A stretch of 5,063 nt of DNA from an uncultured Oscillochloris sp. Its GTDB lineage: Bacteria > Chloroflexota > Chloroflexia > Chloroflexales > Chloroflexaceae. A program made the position numbers and the translations under genes. Position 1 is the first letter of the stretch. Every line of letters begins with the position of its first letter. The notes beneath the pieces were generated by a model, which made no database searches, was not told the origin of the DNA, and saw only the letters and a list, made by a program, of their open reading frames with translations. This document shows, in pieces, positions 1 to 5,063 of this stretch. The DNA lies in the NCBI GenBank assembly GCA_903877345.1, contig CAIRDL010000805.1, positions 1 to 5,063 of the forward strand. The letters are read 5' to 3'.

Positions 1-1467
1 ATTTCCCGCCACAGGGTAGGTCACACTCGCTGCGTCAAGGCTAAGCGCTTGGCCGACCCGACCCGCCGTGAAGTGGGGCGTTCCGTAGGCGATGGGAAAA
101 CCCCGCCCCACCTGTTGGATGCTCTGGCCGTCGAAGGCAGCGGCAAAAAGCAAATCGTCGGGCGGGTTCACCGTCAGCGTCCCAACGGGAGGCGTGGTGT
201 CGCCCTGGATGGGTGGCGACGTGGCGACCGCATCACGATCCATGCCTGAAAAAGTGACGGAAGCTCCCGCCGTAGCGTTGGGCCGGGCGGACGTGGTGAA
301 GTCGAACGTTCCGGCAAGCGACGGTGCCCAAAGCGCCGGACTAGGCAAGCACCCGGCGTAGGCGGCGCAAGGATCATCACCAGGCCCTTGCCAGCCATAA
401 GGGTCAATCTGGCGTCCGTAGCGTCGCACCTCAAAGTGAAGGTGCGGCGTACCCGTCACAAAGCCGGTGGCCCCACTACGCCCCAGGAACGTACCAACGG
501 CGACGGGCACGCCCTGATCACGATCAATGGCGTCGGCGAAAATCGCGGCGAAGCTATCGAGGTGCCAATAAACCGTCTCGTAGCCGTCGGGGTGCAGAAT
601 AACCACGCCGTTGCCGCGATGCGTGCGGGCGTAGGCGATCCCGGCGGCGGCGGCAAGAATGGGCGTGCCAACCGGCTCGTCGGGGAAATAGTAATCGTGG
701 CCGTCGTGCCCGTCATACTGGACATTGCTCTGCCCCAGGTAGTTGATGACATAGCTATTGCCATCATCGCCGCTATCAACCGTCGGGTAAACGTGGTCGA
801 AATAGGCGAGATGCACCACACGGCTACCGTCTTGCCAAGGCTGGAAAAGCGTGAGGCCAGCGTTGCCATTCGTCGGTTCACGCTTAGCAGGCGCTGGCGT
901 GCCGATGCCACCGTAGCGGATCAATTCATTTTTAAAATAGCGCTGAAAGGCGATTCCAAAGCGCTCGACAGCCACGCGCCATGCCGCAGCAGTGCGCCCC
1001 TGGGCCAGGAAGCGTTGCACGGCAACGCCTTCAGGCGCTTGGTCAAGGGTCAAGGTAAGCGTCAGGCCATCACTGAAGCGAATGGTCGGCGGAAAACTAT
1101 AAGGGCCAAGCCCGGCCCGTAGCTCGCGGCTCGCCCATTCAAGTTGAGCACCGAAACCGTCTGGCCCGGCGGGGCCAAAGGGACGGTGCAGCGTTGCGTC
1201 GGCGGGTTGCGGGGTGCTGAGCAGCGCGGCGGTGGCTTCGAGCAGGGCCAAATGCAGTTGCGGGCTGATCCCATAGTAAAGCGCAGCGCTCGCAAGCAGC
1301 GTAGCGGCGCTCTGCCCGCCCTCGCTATAACCCTTGAGTGGGCCGGGCTGCTGGTCGAGGAACGCCTGCACGCCAGGGCCATCCGCACCCTGGGCCGCAA
1401 CGGGCGCAATTGGCAGCAGCGTGGCGAGCAGCATGATGAGCAGCACGATGGAGTGGCAACAGCGCAA
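1..1467 (-). CDS. Secreted M23-family metallopeptidase with C-terminal LamG-like domain (3' end beyond window)
   Basis: Read on the minus strand from a TTG at 1467, the frame stays open for 489 codons to the left edge, so the C-terminus is missing. Residues 1-25 form a signal peptide: Arg2 and His5, a hydrophobic core at about 7-21, and an APVAA/QG cleavage site near residue 25. Residues about 30-230 are helical and include LYYGISPQLHLALLEA; I assign no function to them. The M23 (LytM-type) zinc peptidase domain spans about 250-360. It shows HDGHD (H254, D258), GTPILAAAAG, YWHLDS (H302), and GTPHLHFEVRR (H342, H344), so all the usual metal and catalytic positions are present. Such enzymes usually cut peptidoglycan cross-bridges or other Gly-rich peptides outside the cytoplasm. 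C367 and C373 could form a disulfide. From about 439 the sequence (LLFAAAFDG, then GRVGQALSLD at 469-478) matches the start of a LamG/concanavalin-like lectin fold, probably a glycan- or protein-binding module. The start is chosen from the SD AGGAG seven bases upstream. The gene is divergent from the lipoprotein gene. Peptidase call is firm; substrate is unknown. Confidence 0.9.
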   Translation of the reverse strand, partial: MRCCHSIVLLIMLLATLLPIAPVAAQGADGPGVQAFLDQQPGPLKGYSEGGQSAATLLASAALYYGISPQLHLALLEATAALLSTPQPADATLHRPFGPAGPDGFGAQLEWASRELRAGLGPYSFPPTIRFSDGLTLTLTLDQAPEGVAVQRFLAQGRTAAAWRVAVERFGIAFQRYFKNELIRYGGIGTPAPAKREPTNGNAGLTLFQPWQDGSRVVHLAYFDHVYPTVDSGDDGNSYVINYLGQSNVQYDGHDGHDYYFPDEPVGTPILAAAAGIAYARTHRGNGVVILHPDGYETVYWHLDSFAAIFADAIDRDQGVPVAVGTFLGRSGATGFVTGTPHLHFEVRRYGRQIDPYGWQGPGDDPCAAYAGCLPSPALWAPSLAGTFDFTTSARPNATAGASVTFSGMDRDAVATSPPIQGDTTPPVGTLTVNPPDDLLFAAAFDGQSIQQVGRGFPIAYGTPHFTAGRVGQALSLDAASVTYPVAGN

Positions 1468-1474
1468 GCGACGA

Positions 1475-1479
1475 CTCCT
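1475..1479 (-). promoter_or_regulatory. Shine-Dalgarno site that fixes the TTG start of the M23 peptidase gene
   Basis: On the minus strand AGGAG lies seven bases upstream of the TTG at 1467. In-frame alternatives (GTG at 1446, ATG at 1434) lie inside the hydrophobic core of the signal peptide and would remove its charged N-terminus. TTG is therefore the best start. Confidence 0.75.
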
Positions 1480-1504
1480 GGCGGTGGGGCGAACGTATCG
1501 GCGA

Positions 1505-1533
1505 ATCCTAACACACTGGCATTCGCACGTCAA
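1505..1533 (-). promoter_or_regulatory. Sigma70-like promoter of the M23 peptidase gene
   Basis: On the minus strand TTGACG (1533-1528) is followed after exactly 17 bases by TAGGAT (1510-1505). This gives five of six matches to the -35 consensus and four of six to the -10 consensus, with ideal spacing. Transcription would begin near 1498, leaving a leader of about 30 bases that carries the SD. It is predicted from sequence only. Confidence 0.6.
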
Positions 1534-1561
1534 CGCTAGTAGAATGCTTGTTCATCTGGAA

Positions 1562-1575
1562 TTTCAGCTTTCAGA
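1562..1575. repeat. Short direct heptamer repeat TTTCAGC / TTTCAGA
   Basis: Two adjacent 7-bp units lie in the divergent intergenic region. The same TTTCAG core recurs with 7-bp spacing at 4762-4789. The 11-mer GCTTTCAGATT at 1567-1577 is found again at 5021-5031. Two units alone could be chance; the recurrence is what makes it notable. Confidence 0.4.
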
Positions 1576-1601
1576 TTGCGGGAAATTCAAAACATCCCAC
1601 C

Positions 1602-1776
1602 TGATGCGTGATGCGTGATCCGTGATCCGTGATGCGTGATGCGTGATGCGTGATGCGTGATGCGTGATGCGTGATCCGTGATGCGTGATCCGTGATGCGT
1701 GATCCGTGATGCGTGATGCGTGATCCGTGATGCGTGATGCGTGATGCGTGATCCGTGATGCGTGATCCGTGATGCG
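1602..1776. repeat. 25-unit heptamer tandem array (TGATGCG / TGATCCG)
   Basis: Exactly 25 contiguous 7-bp units fill this stretch with no indels. Each unit is either TGATGCG (17 units) or TGATCCG (8 units: numbers 3, 4, 11, 13, 15, 18, 22 and 24). The only variable base is the fifth. The C-type unit contains GATC. The plus strand meets TGA in every frame, while the minus strand stays open in all three frames and yields meaningless SRITHHA/SRITDHA heptapeptides. It resembles the short tandemly repeated heptanucleotide (STRR) elements described in heterocystous cyanobacteria. Function is unknown; it lies upstream of the lipoprotein gene, so copy-number change by slippage could alter that promoter region. 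Confidence 0.95.
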
Positions 1777-1800
1777 TGATCGGGCCGCATTCTGACCGAC

Positions 1801-1861
1801 CACGGATCACGCATCATTTGCACGACCACGGATCACGCATCACGGATCATTTGCACGACCA
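1801..1861. repeat. Inverted heptamer copies with a duplicated 12-bp spacer before the lipoprotein gene
   Basis: The heptamers appear here in reverse orientation: CGGATCA and CGCATCA (1803-1816), then CGGATCA, CGCATCA, CGGATCA (1829-1849). Each group is followed by the 12-mer TTTGCACGACCA (1817-1828 and 1850-1861). Positions 1801-1816 are a perfect 16-bp inverted match to 1756-1771. Positions 1827-1849 are a perfect 23-bp inverted match to 1749-1771, and also match other C-G-C unit runs in the array. The last base of the second spacer begins the SD of the lipoprotein gene. Confidence 0.9.
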
Positions 1862-1865
1862 AGGA
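1861..1865 (+). promoter_or_regulatory. Shine-Dalgarno site of the lipoprotein gene
   Basis: AAGGA stands six bases before the ATG at 1872. It selects this ATG over the in-frame ATG at 1776, which would put 32 repeat-encoded residues before the signal peptide. Confidence 0.7.
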
Positions 1866-1871
1866 ATCACC

Positions 1872-3041
1872 ATGCAACGCCAACGCCTAACGGTGCTGCT
1901 AATCATCCTCATCAGCTTGTTGGTCGCCTGTACAGGGCCAACGCCCGTACCAACCCCAACGCCTGCCCCGCCAGTGGTGCGGGACACGCGCCTGGGCACT
2001 TTCTTCTTCTATTGGTACGCCTGTCCGAAACAAGAGTGTGACGCGAGTCAACTCAGCGTGACGCCGCCGGGATGGCTCGCCCCATTGCCTCGCGACCTTG
2101 ATTCGCGTGATGGCACCGCTTATTCGTCCCTTAACTATGACTGGTTCGAGGGTGAATTGCGCGATATGCGCGCCACCGGCATTGACACGGTCTTCCCCGT
2201 GAGTTGGGGCGACCACCCGCATCCCTGGTTTCGCCAGGATCGCCTGAAGGTGTTGGTGCAAGCTAATGGCATACTCGAACGCCCCTTGGCTATCGGGATG
2301 TTCATTGACACCACGGCGCAACAAGCGATGTACAACGACTTCGTCGCTGAGGGCTACCGCTTCGGGACAACCATCCCTCAGTTGCCGTTAGCCGACCCGC
2401 GCAGTGGCTATTTCTTCTACGACCGGCACATCAAGGGGTTTTTCGAGCGCATCCCACGCTCGATGTGGGCGACAGTGGACGGACACCCGCTCATCATCAC
2501 CTACACCGCGCTCTGTTGCACCGATCTGAAACTGGCAAGCGAGTTGTGGGCGGCGGTGAAGACAGCCTTCGCCCGTGACTTTGGGGTGACGCCGTGGCTG
2601 ATTCTTGAGGATACGTGGTTCACGCCAGAAGCATTGGCTCCAGGCGACGGTTTGCGCTCCATTGAGCAGGTTGCCGACGGGCGCTACAGTTGGGGTACGG
2701 CGCTCAACGGCCCAACGACCCGCACGCTCCGTGGCTACACCGTGAGTAGTGCAGGGCCGGGTTTCGACAATCGCCGCATCACCGGCATTGTTGAGCCGCG
2801 CACACAACCCCGCGAACTTCCGCCTGGGGGTGGGGTCGCCGCAGACGGGGCTTTCTTGCGGGCGAGTCTCGCCGCAATCCCACCAGAGACGAACATGGCG
2901 CTGATCGAGACCTGGAATGAGTGGCCGGAGAGTACAGGCATCGCCCGCGCCGCCTACCGCAGCCTCAACGGGCAGCCGCTACCCGAGACGTTTTATATGG
3001 ACATTGTGCGGGAGTGGCGTAGGGGGCGAGGTGGGTCGTAG
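1872..3041 (+). CDS. Lipoprotein with GH99/GH71-like (DUF5010-like) glycoside-hydrolase domain
   Basis: The gene encodes 389 residues from the ATG at 1872. The N-terminus is a lipoprotein signal: basic MQRQR, hydrophobic residues 6-18, and the lipobox LVAC with Cys20 as the lipidated residue, so the protein is exported and membrane-anchored. A Pro/Thr-rich linker (21-36) follows. The rest looks like one TIM-barrel-type domain. GTFFFYWY (42-49) corresponds to the first strand of GH99-like proteins, and MRATGIDTVFPVSWG (99-113) to the motif preceding the active site. GPGFDNRR (295-302) and IETWNEWPEST (345-355) are typical of the C-terminal half. E350 and E353 have the E-W-x-E spacing of the catalytic pair in GH99 endo-mannanases and mannosidases. 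I infer a carbohydrate-active enzyme outside the cytoplasm; the substrate cannot be read from sequence, and a non-catalytic role is possible. It is divergent from the M23 gene and convergent with aceB. No clear promoter was found; the heptamer array occupies the upstream region. Confidence 0.85.
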   Translation: MQRQRLTVLLIILISLLVACTGPTPVPTPTPAPPVVRDTRLGTFFFYWYACPKQECDASQLSVTPPGWLAPLPRDLDSRDGTAYSSLNYDWFEGELRDMRATGIDTVFPVSWGDHPHPWFRQDRLKVLVQANGILERPLAIGMFIDTTAQQAMYNDFVAEGYRFGTTIPQLPLADPRSGYFFYDRHIKGFFERIPRSMWATVDGHPLIITYTALCCTDLKLASELWAAVKTAFARDFGVTPWLILEDTWFTPEALAPGDGLRSIEQVADGRYSWGTALNGPTTRTLRGYTVSSAGPGFDNRRITGIVEPRTQPRELPPGGGVAADGAFLRASLAAIPPETNMALIETWNEWPESTGIARAAYRSLNGQPLPETFYMDIVREWRRGRGGS

Positions 3042-3058
3042 ATTGTAGATTGCAGATG
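3038..3058. repeat. Three-unit heptamer repeat at the end of the lipoprotein gene
   Basis: The units are GTAGATT, GTAGATT and GCAGATG. The first overlaps the TAG stop at 3039-3041. The 11-mer TTGTAGATTGC within it recurs near 5037-5047. It is a short run, noted because of the shared 7-bp period with the other intergenic repeats. Confidence 0.5.
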
Positions 3059-3064
3059 TACTGC

Positions 3065-3108
3065 AAAGGGGTGGCGAAACGCAACCGCTTGCGTCTCGTC
3101 ACCCCTTT
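3065..3108. terminator. Hairpin between convergent genes, likely bidirectional terminator
   Basis: The arms 3065-3084 and 3089-3108 pair over 20 positions, with one G-T and one A-C mismatch, around the tetraloop CCGC. The stem begins AAAGGGGTG and ends CACCCCTTT, so it offers a short T run at the 3' side on either strand. It lies between the stop codons of the lipoprotein gene and aceB, which face each other. No long U tract follows on either strand, so termination may be weak or need other factors. Confidence 0.65.
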
Positions 3109-3116
3109 ACGATTGA

Positions 3117-3143
3117 CCCTAACCCCCAACCCCTAACCCCTAA
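3117..3143. repeat. Telomere-like C-rich heptamer repeat; G-quadruplex motif on minus strand
   Basis: The units are CCCTAAC, CCCCAAC, CCCTAAC and CCCTAA, again with 7-bp period. On the minus strand this gives four runs of three to five G separated by TTA, TT and TTA, a canonical intramolecular G-quadruplex pattern. The stop codon of aceB (TAG, 3142-3140) is built from its first G run, so the motif would begin at the stop codon of the aceB transcript. Confidence 0.8.
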
Positions 3144-4738
3144 TCAATATGGTCGTAAGCCGGCAGCGTCAGGAACTCCACGAACTGGTCGCTGGTGGTA
3201 ATTTGCTCGAACAGTTCGCTCGCCTCCTCGTACTTGCCCTCCGCGTAGGTCGGGCCAAGGATCTGCTTCACCCGCTCCAGTTCCTCCGGCAGCATAGCGC
3301 GGAACATGTCAGCGGTAACTTTGCGCCCATCGTCCAGCACGCCCTTGGGGCTGCGGATCCACTGCCAAATCTGCGCCCGCGAAATCTCGGCGGTGGCGGC
3401 GTCTTCCATCAGGTTAAAGACAGGCACGCACCCATTCCCCGCCAGCCACGAGCCAAGGTACTGGATGCCGACGTTGATGTTCATCCGCAGGCCCGCTTCG
3501 GTGATCGGCGCTTCCGGGCCGAACTTCAGAATGTCGGCGGCGACGATATGCACATCTTCGCGCTTACGCTCAATCTGGTTGGGCGTCGGCATCACCGTAT
3601 CGAAGGCCGCCAAGGCAATTGGCACCAAGCCGGGGTGCGCCACCCACGTGCCATCGTGCCCATCGTTCGCCTCGCGCTCCTTATCGGCCCGTACCCGCGC
3701 CAGTGCCGCCTCGTTGGCGACCGGATCGTTCTTGATCGGGATTTGCGCCGCCATACCGCCCATCGCATGCGCCCCGCGCCGATGACATGTCTTGATGCAG
3801 AGCAGCGAATACGAGCGCATAAAGTGCGTCGTCATCGTCACCTGAATGCGGTCGGCCAAACAGAAGTCGGGGTTGGTGCGGAACTTCTTGATGCACGAGA
3901 AAATATAGTCCCAACGCCCACAGTTCAGCCCCGCCGAATGCTCGCGCAGTTCATACAGAATTTCGTCCATCTCAAACGCGCCCAGAATTGTCTCGATCAG
4001 CACCGTGGCCTTAATCGTCCCGTTGGGCAAACCGACATACGCCTGCGCCGCCAGGAAGATCTCGTTCCAGAGCCGCGCCTCAAGGTGGCTCTCCAACTTC
4101 GGCAGATAGAAATAGGGGCCGCCCTGCACCTTCAAGGCTTGACGCGCATTGTGGAAGAAGTAAAGTGCAAAGTCGAAGATGCCACCCGAAACCGGCGTGC
4201 CATCCACCGTGACATGCTTTTCACTAAGGTGCCAACCCCGTGGGCGCACAAACAGCACCGCCGGGTCGGGTCGCAGCGCGTAGGCTTTCCCCTCCGGTCC
4301 GGTATAGCTAATGGTGCGCTCCAAGGCGTCACGCAGATTGATTTGCCCCTGGATCTGATTGGCCCAATTGGGCGTATGCGAGTCCTCGAAGTCAGCCATG
4401 AAGACCTTGGCCCCGGAATTGAGCGCATTGATGATCATCTTGCGTTCCACCGGGCCAGTAATCTCGATGCGCCGGTCTTCCAGTTGCATGGGGAACGGAG
4501 CAATCCGCCACTCTTCAGCGCGCACCGCCGCCGTTTCAGGCAAAAAGTCGGGCAACAGGCCCGCATCAAGCTCCGCTTGGCGCGTCTGACGATGCGCCAA
4601 CAGGTCAGCGCGCCGCCCATTAAAGGTACGGTGCAACTGCACGACCAACTCCAGCGCCTCAAAGGTCAAAATCTCGGCGAACGCGGGCGTCACGGCACCC
4701 GTAATCTGCATTCCTTCGGGCAGCGTAAGCTCAGCCAT
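3140..4738 (-). CDS. aceB: Malate synthase A
   Basis: This is a full-length protein of 532 residues, close to the roughly 530 residues of bacterial malate synthase A. It condenses glyoxylate and acetyl-CoA to malate and CoA in the cytoplasm, the second step of the glyoxylate bypass. Family motifs run in order: ITGPVERKMIINALNSGA (93-110), KVFMADFEDS (111-120), FVRPRGWHL (163-171, with the active-site Arg), PKLESHLEARLWNE (213-226), TVLIETILGAFEMDE (245-259), SAGLNCGRWDYIF (268-280) and NLMEDAATAEISR (442-454). E249 and D277 match the magnesium ligands, and D446 the catalytic base, by position relative to E. coli AceB. The ATG at 4738 is preferred over an in-frame TTG at 4759: AGGGAG lies eight bases before it, and the seven extra residues would be coded by the SD itself. 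It is transcribed towards the lipoprotein gene. No isocitrate lyase gene is visible in the window. No missing residues or frameshift are seen. Confidence 0.97.
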   Translation of the reverse strand: MAELTLPEGMQITGAVTPAFAEILTFEALELVVQLHRTFNGRRADLLAHRQTRQAELDAGLLPDFLPETAAVRAEEWRIAPFPMQLEDRRIEITGPVERKMIINALNSGAKVFMADFEDSHTPNWANQIQGQINLRDALERTISYTGPEGKAYALRPDPAVLFVRPRGWHLSEKHVTVDGTPVSGGIFDFALYFFHNARQALKVQGGPYFYLPKLESHLEARLWNEIFLAAQAYVGLPNGTIKATVLIETILGAFEMDEILYELREHSAGLNCGRWDYIFSCIKKFRTNPDFCLADRIQVTMTTHFMRSYSLLCIKTCHRRGAHAMGGMAAQIPIKNDPVANEAALARVRADKEREANDGHDGTWVAHPGLVPIALAAFDTVMPTPNQIERKREDVHIVAADILKFGPEAPITEAGLRMNINVGIQYLGSWLAGNGCVPVFNLMEDAATAEISRAQIWQWIRSPKGVLDDGRKVTADMFRAMLPEELERVKQILGPTYAEGKYEEASELFEQITTSDQFVEFLTLPAYDHID

Positions 4739-4746
4739 TGAACTCT

Positions 4747-4752
4747 CTCCCT
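4747..4752 (-). promoter_or_regulatory. Shine-Dalgarno site of aceB, lying inside an inverted-repeat arm
   Basis: On the minus strand AGGGAG lies eight bases upstream of the ATG at 4738. Most of it (4748-4752) belongs to the proximal arm of the inverted repeat 4748-4763/4840-4855, so its accessibility could depend on folding of the leader RNA. Confidence 0.7.
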
Positions 4753-4855
4753 TAGACAAGGTTTCAGGGGCCGGGTTTCAGGGTTCAGGTCGAGCGCATC
4801 AGGAAAACTTGCGTTACCCAAGACTGTAAAGTACCTACGAACCTTGTCTTAGGGA
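4748..4855 (-). repeat. 16-bp inverted repeat spanning the aceB leader
   Basis: Arm 4748-4763 (plus strand TCCCTTAGACAAGGTT) and arm 4840-4855 (AACCTTGTCTTAGGGA) are complementary at 15 of 16 positions, with 76 bases between. If the aceB message begins upstream of 4855, the distal arm could pair with the SD arm. Alternatively, these are terminal inverted repeats of a 108-bp miniature element. I saw no flanking target duplication. Confidence 0.8.
4762..4789. repeat. Four-unit degenerate heptamer repeat (TTTCAGG type)
   Basis: The units are TTTCAGG, GGCCGGG, TTTCAGG and GTTCAGG, in register with 7-bp period. It lies in the aceB leader inside the inverted repeat, and shares the TTTCAG core with 1562-1575. 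Confidence 0.5.
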
Positions 4856-4866
4856 AGCGGAAATTT

Positions 4867-4977
4867 TTAAGTATCCCGGCAGATGTCACGCTGAGCGCCA
4901 GCGAAGCGTCCCGGTGTCCTTTCCACCCGCCGGGACGCTTCGCTTCGCTCAGCGTGACATGTCATCGGGATGCTTAA
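4867..4977. repeat. Long imperfect palindrome (intergenic repeat element)
   Basis: The inner stem pairs 4883-4897 with 4946-4960 and 4900-4914 with 4930-4944, all perfect, separated by a CC-versus-T internal bulge and closed by a 15-base loop (4915-4929). An outer stem pairs 4867-4878 with 4966-4977 with a single mismatch. In total about 41 base pairs fold over 111 bases. The words GTCACGCTGAGCG and AGCGAAGCGTCCCGG belong to a type of palindrome often dispersed in intergenic DNA of several phyla, so this is probably a non-coding repeat or MITE-like unit. It is some 130 bases upstream of aceB and could also terminate transcription from beyond the right edge. Confidence 0.85.
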
Positions 4978-5025
4978 GCATTTCCACGTCCCTTACTACA
5001 AGCCGTCAAGCCAACTCACCGCTTT

Positions 5026-5053
5026 CAGATTACCGGTTGTAGATTGCGGATTT
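5026..5053. repeat. Degenerate GATT heptamer repeat
   Basis: The units CAGATTA, CCGGTTG, TAGATTG and CGGATTT share a GATT/GGTT core at fixed 7-bp spacing. This is the only structure I see in the last 85 bases; no start codon with an SD or other gene signal is present there. Confidence 0.4.
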
Positions 5054-5063
5054 GCCTCAGCAG

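Noticed and set aside
388..1122. 244-codon open frame on the plus strand, and minus-strand frames at 456-911 and 1062-1514
   Set aside because: They overlap the M23 peptidase gene, whose frame carries the HDGHD, YWHLDS and HLHFE motifs; the others show no domain or SD support.
1564..1829. Three overlapping minus-strand frames of 79-80 codons with SRITHHA-type repeats
   Set aside because: They arise automatically because a 7-bp repeat without stops on that strand gives the same 7-residue repeat in all three frames. There is no SD, and the composition is not protein-like.
1602..1849. CRISPR array
   Set aside because: Units are 7 bp and contiguous, with no spacers of 30-40 bp and no cas genes nearby.
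1776..1871. Upstream ATG at 1776 as the start of the lipoprotein
   Set aside because: It would add 32 residues coded by the inverted heptamers in front of a complete signal peptide, and it lacks an SD; AAGGA precedes the ATG at 1872.
3149..4741. 530-codon open frame on the plus strand opposite aceB
   Set aside because: It is a shadow of aceB. The product is Arg/His/Gln-rich without domains, and the minus strand encodes an unmistakable malate synthase.
4739..4759. TTG at 4759 as the start of aceB
   Set aside because: The extra residues MSKGESS are coded by the SD region of the ATG at 4738, which gives the normal family N-terminus.
4739..4860. A sigma70 promoter for aceB
   Set aside because: TTTACA-like and TTG-like words occur on the minus strand, but none has a matching -10 box at 16-18 bases.

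Overview
The window looks like part of a chromosome from a moderately GC-rich bacterium, most likely a member of the Chloroflexota (Chloroflexia-type filamentous lineage). This is an inference. It rests on the style of the M23 peptidase (a long helical N-terminal region followed by the peptidase and a LamG-like domain), on the bacterial malate synthase A, and on intergenic spaces packed with short tandem repeats and 'GTCACGCTGAGCG...GAAGCGTCCCGG'-type palindromes. No marker gene settles the taxonomy.

Layout. (1) Positions 1-1467, minus strand: a secreted M23-family (LytM-type) zinc metallopeptidase with a TTG start. It runs off the left edge inside a LamG-like domain. No annotated-style ATG ORF reveals it, because it starts with TTG and is cut at the window edge, but the frame is open without interruption and all the metal-ligand motifs are present. 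A good sigma70-like promoter and Shine-Dalgarno (SD) site precede it. (2) Positions 1468-1871: a divergent intergenic region dominated by a 25-unit heptamer array (two unit types, TGATGCG and TGATCCG), followed by inverted copies of the same heptamers just before the next gene. (3) Positions 1872-3041, plus strand: a lipoprotein with a GH99/GH71-like (DUF5010-like) glycoside-hydrolase domain. (4) Positions 3042-3139: a convergent intergenic region with a 20-bp-stem hairpin (likely bidirectional terminator) and a telomere-like C-rich heptamer repeat that gives a G-quadruplex motif on the minus strand, overlapping the aceB stop codon. (5) Positions 3140-4738, minus strand: malate synthase A (aceB), full length, with catalytic residues present. 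(6) Positions 4739-5063: upstream region of aceB, holding a 16-bp inverted repeat whose proximal arm contains the aceB SD, a long imperfect palindrome (4867-4977), and degenerate heptamer repeats. No gene is seen there.

The genes do not form an operon. M23 peptidase and lipoprotein are divergent, and lipoprotein and aceB converge. The two exported proteins could both act on cell-envelope or extracellular polymers. AceB condenses glyoxylate with acetyl-CoA in the glyoxylate bypass; its usual partner, isocitrate lyase, is not in the window. The most unusual aspect is that every intergenic stretch carries tandem repeats with the same 7-bp period but different sequences. I see no convincing new multi-gene system.
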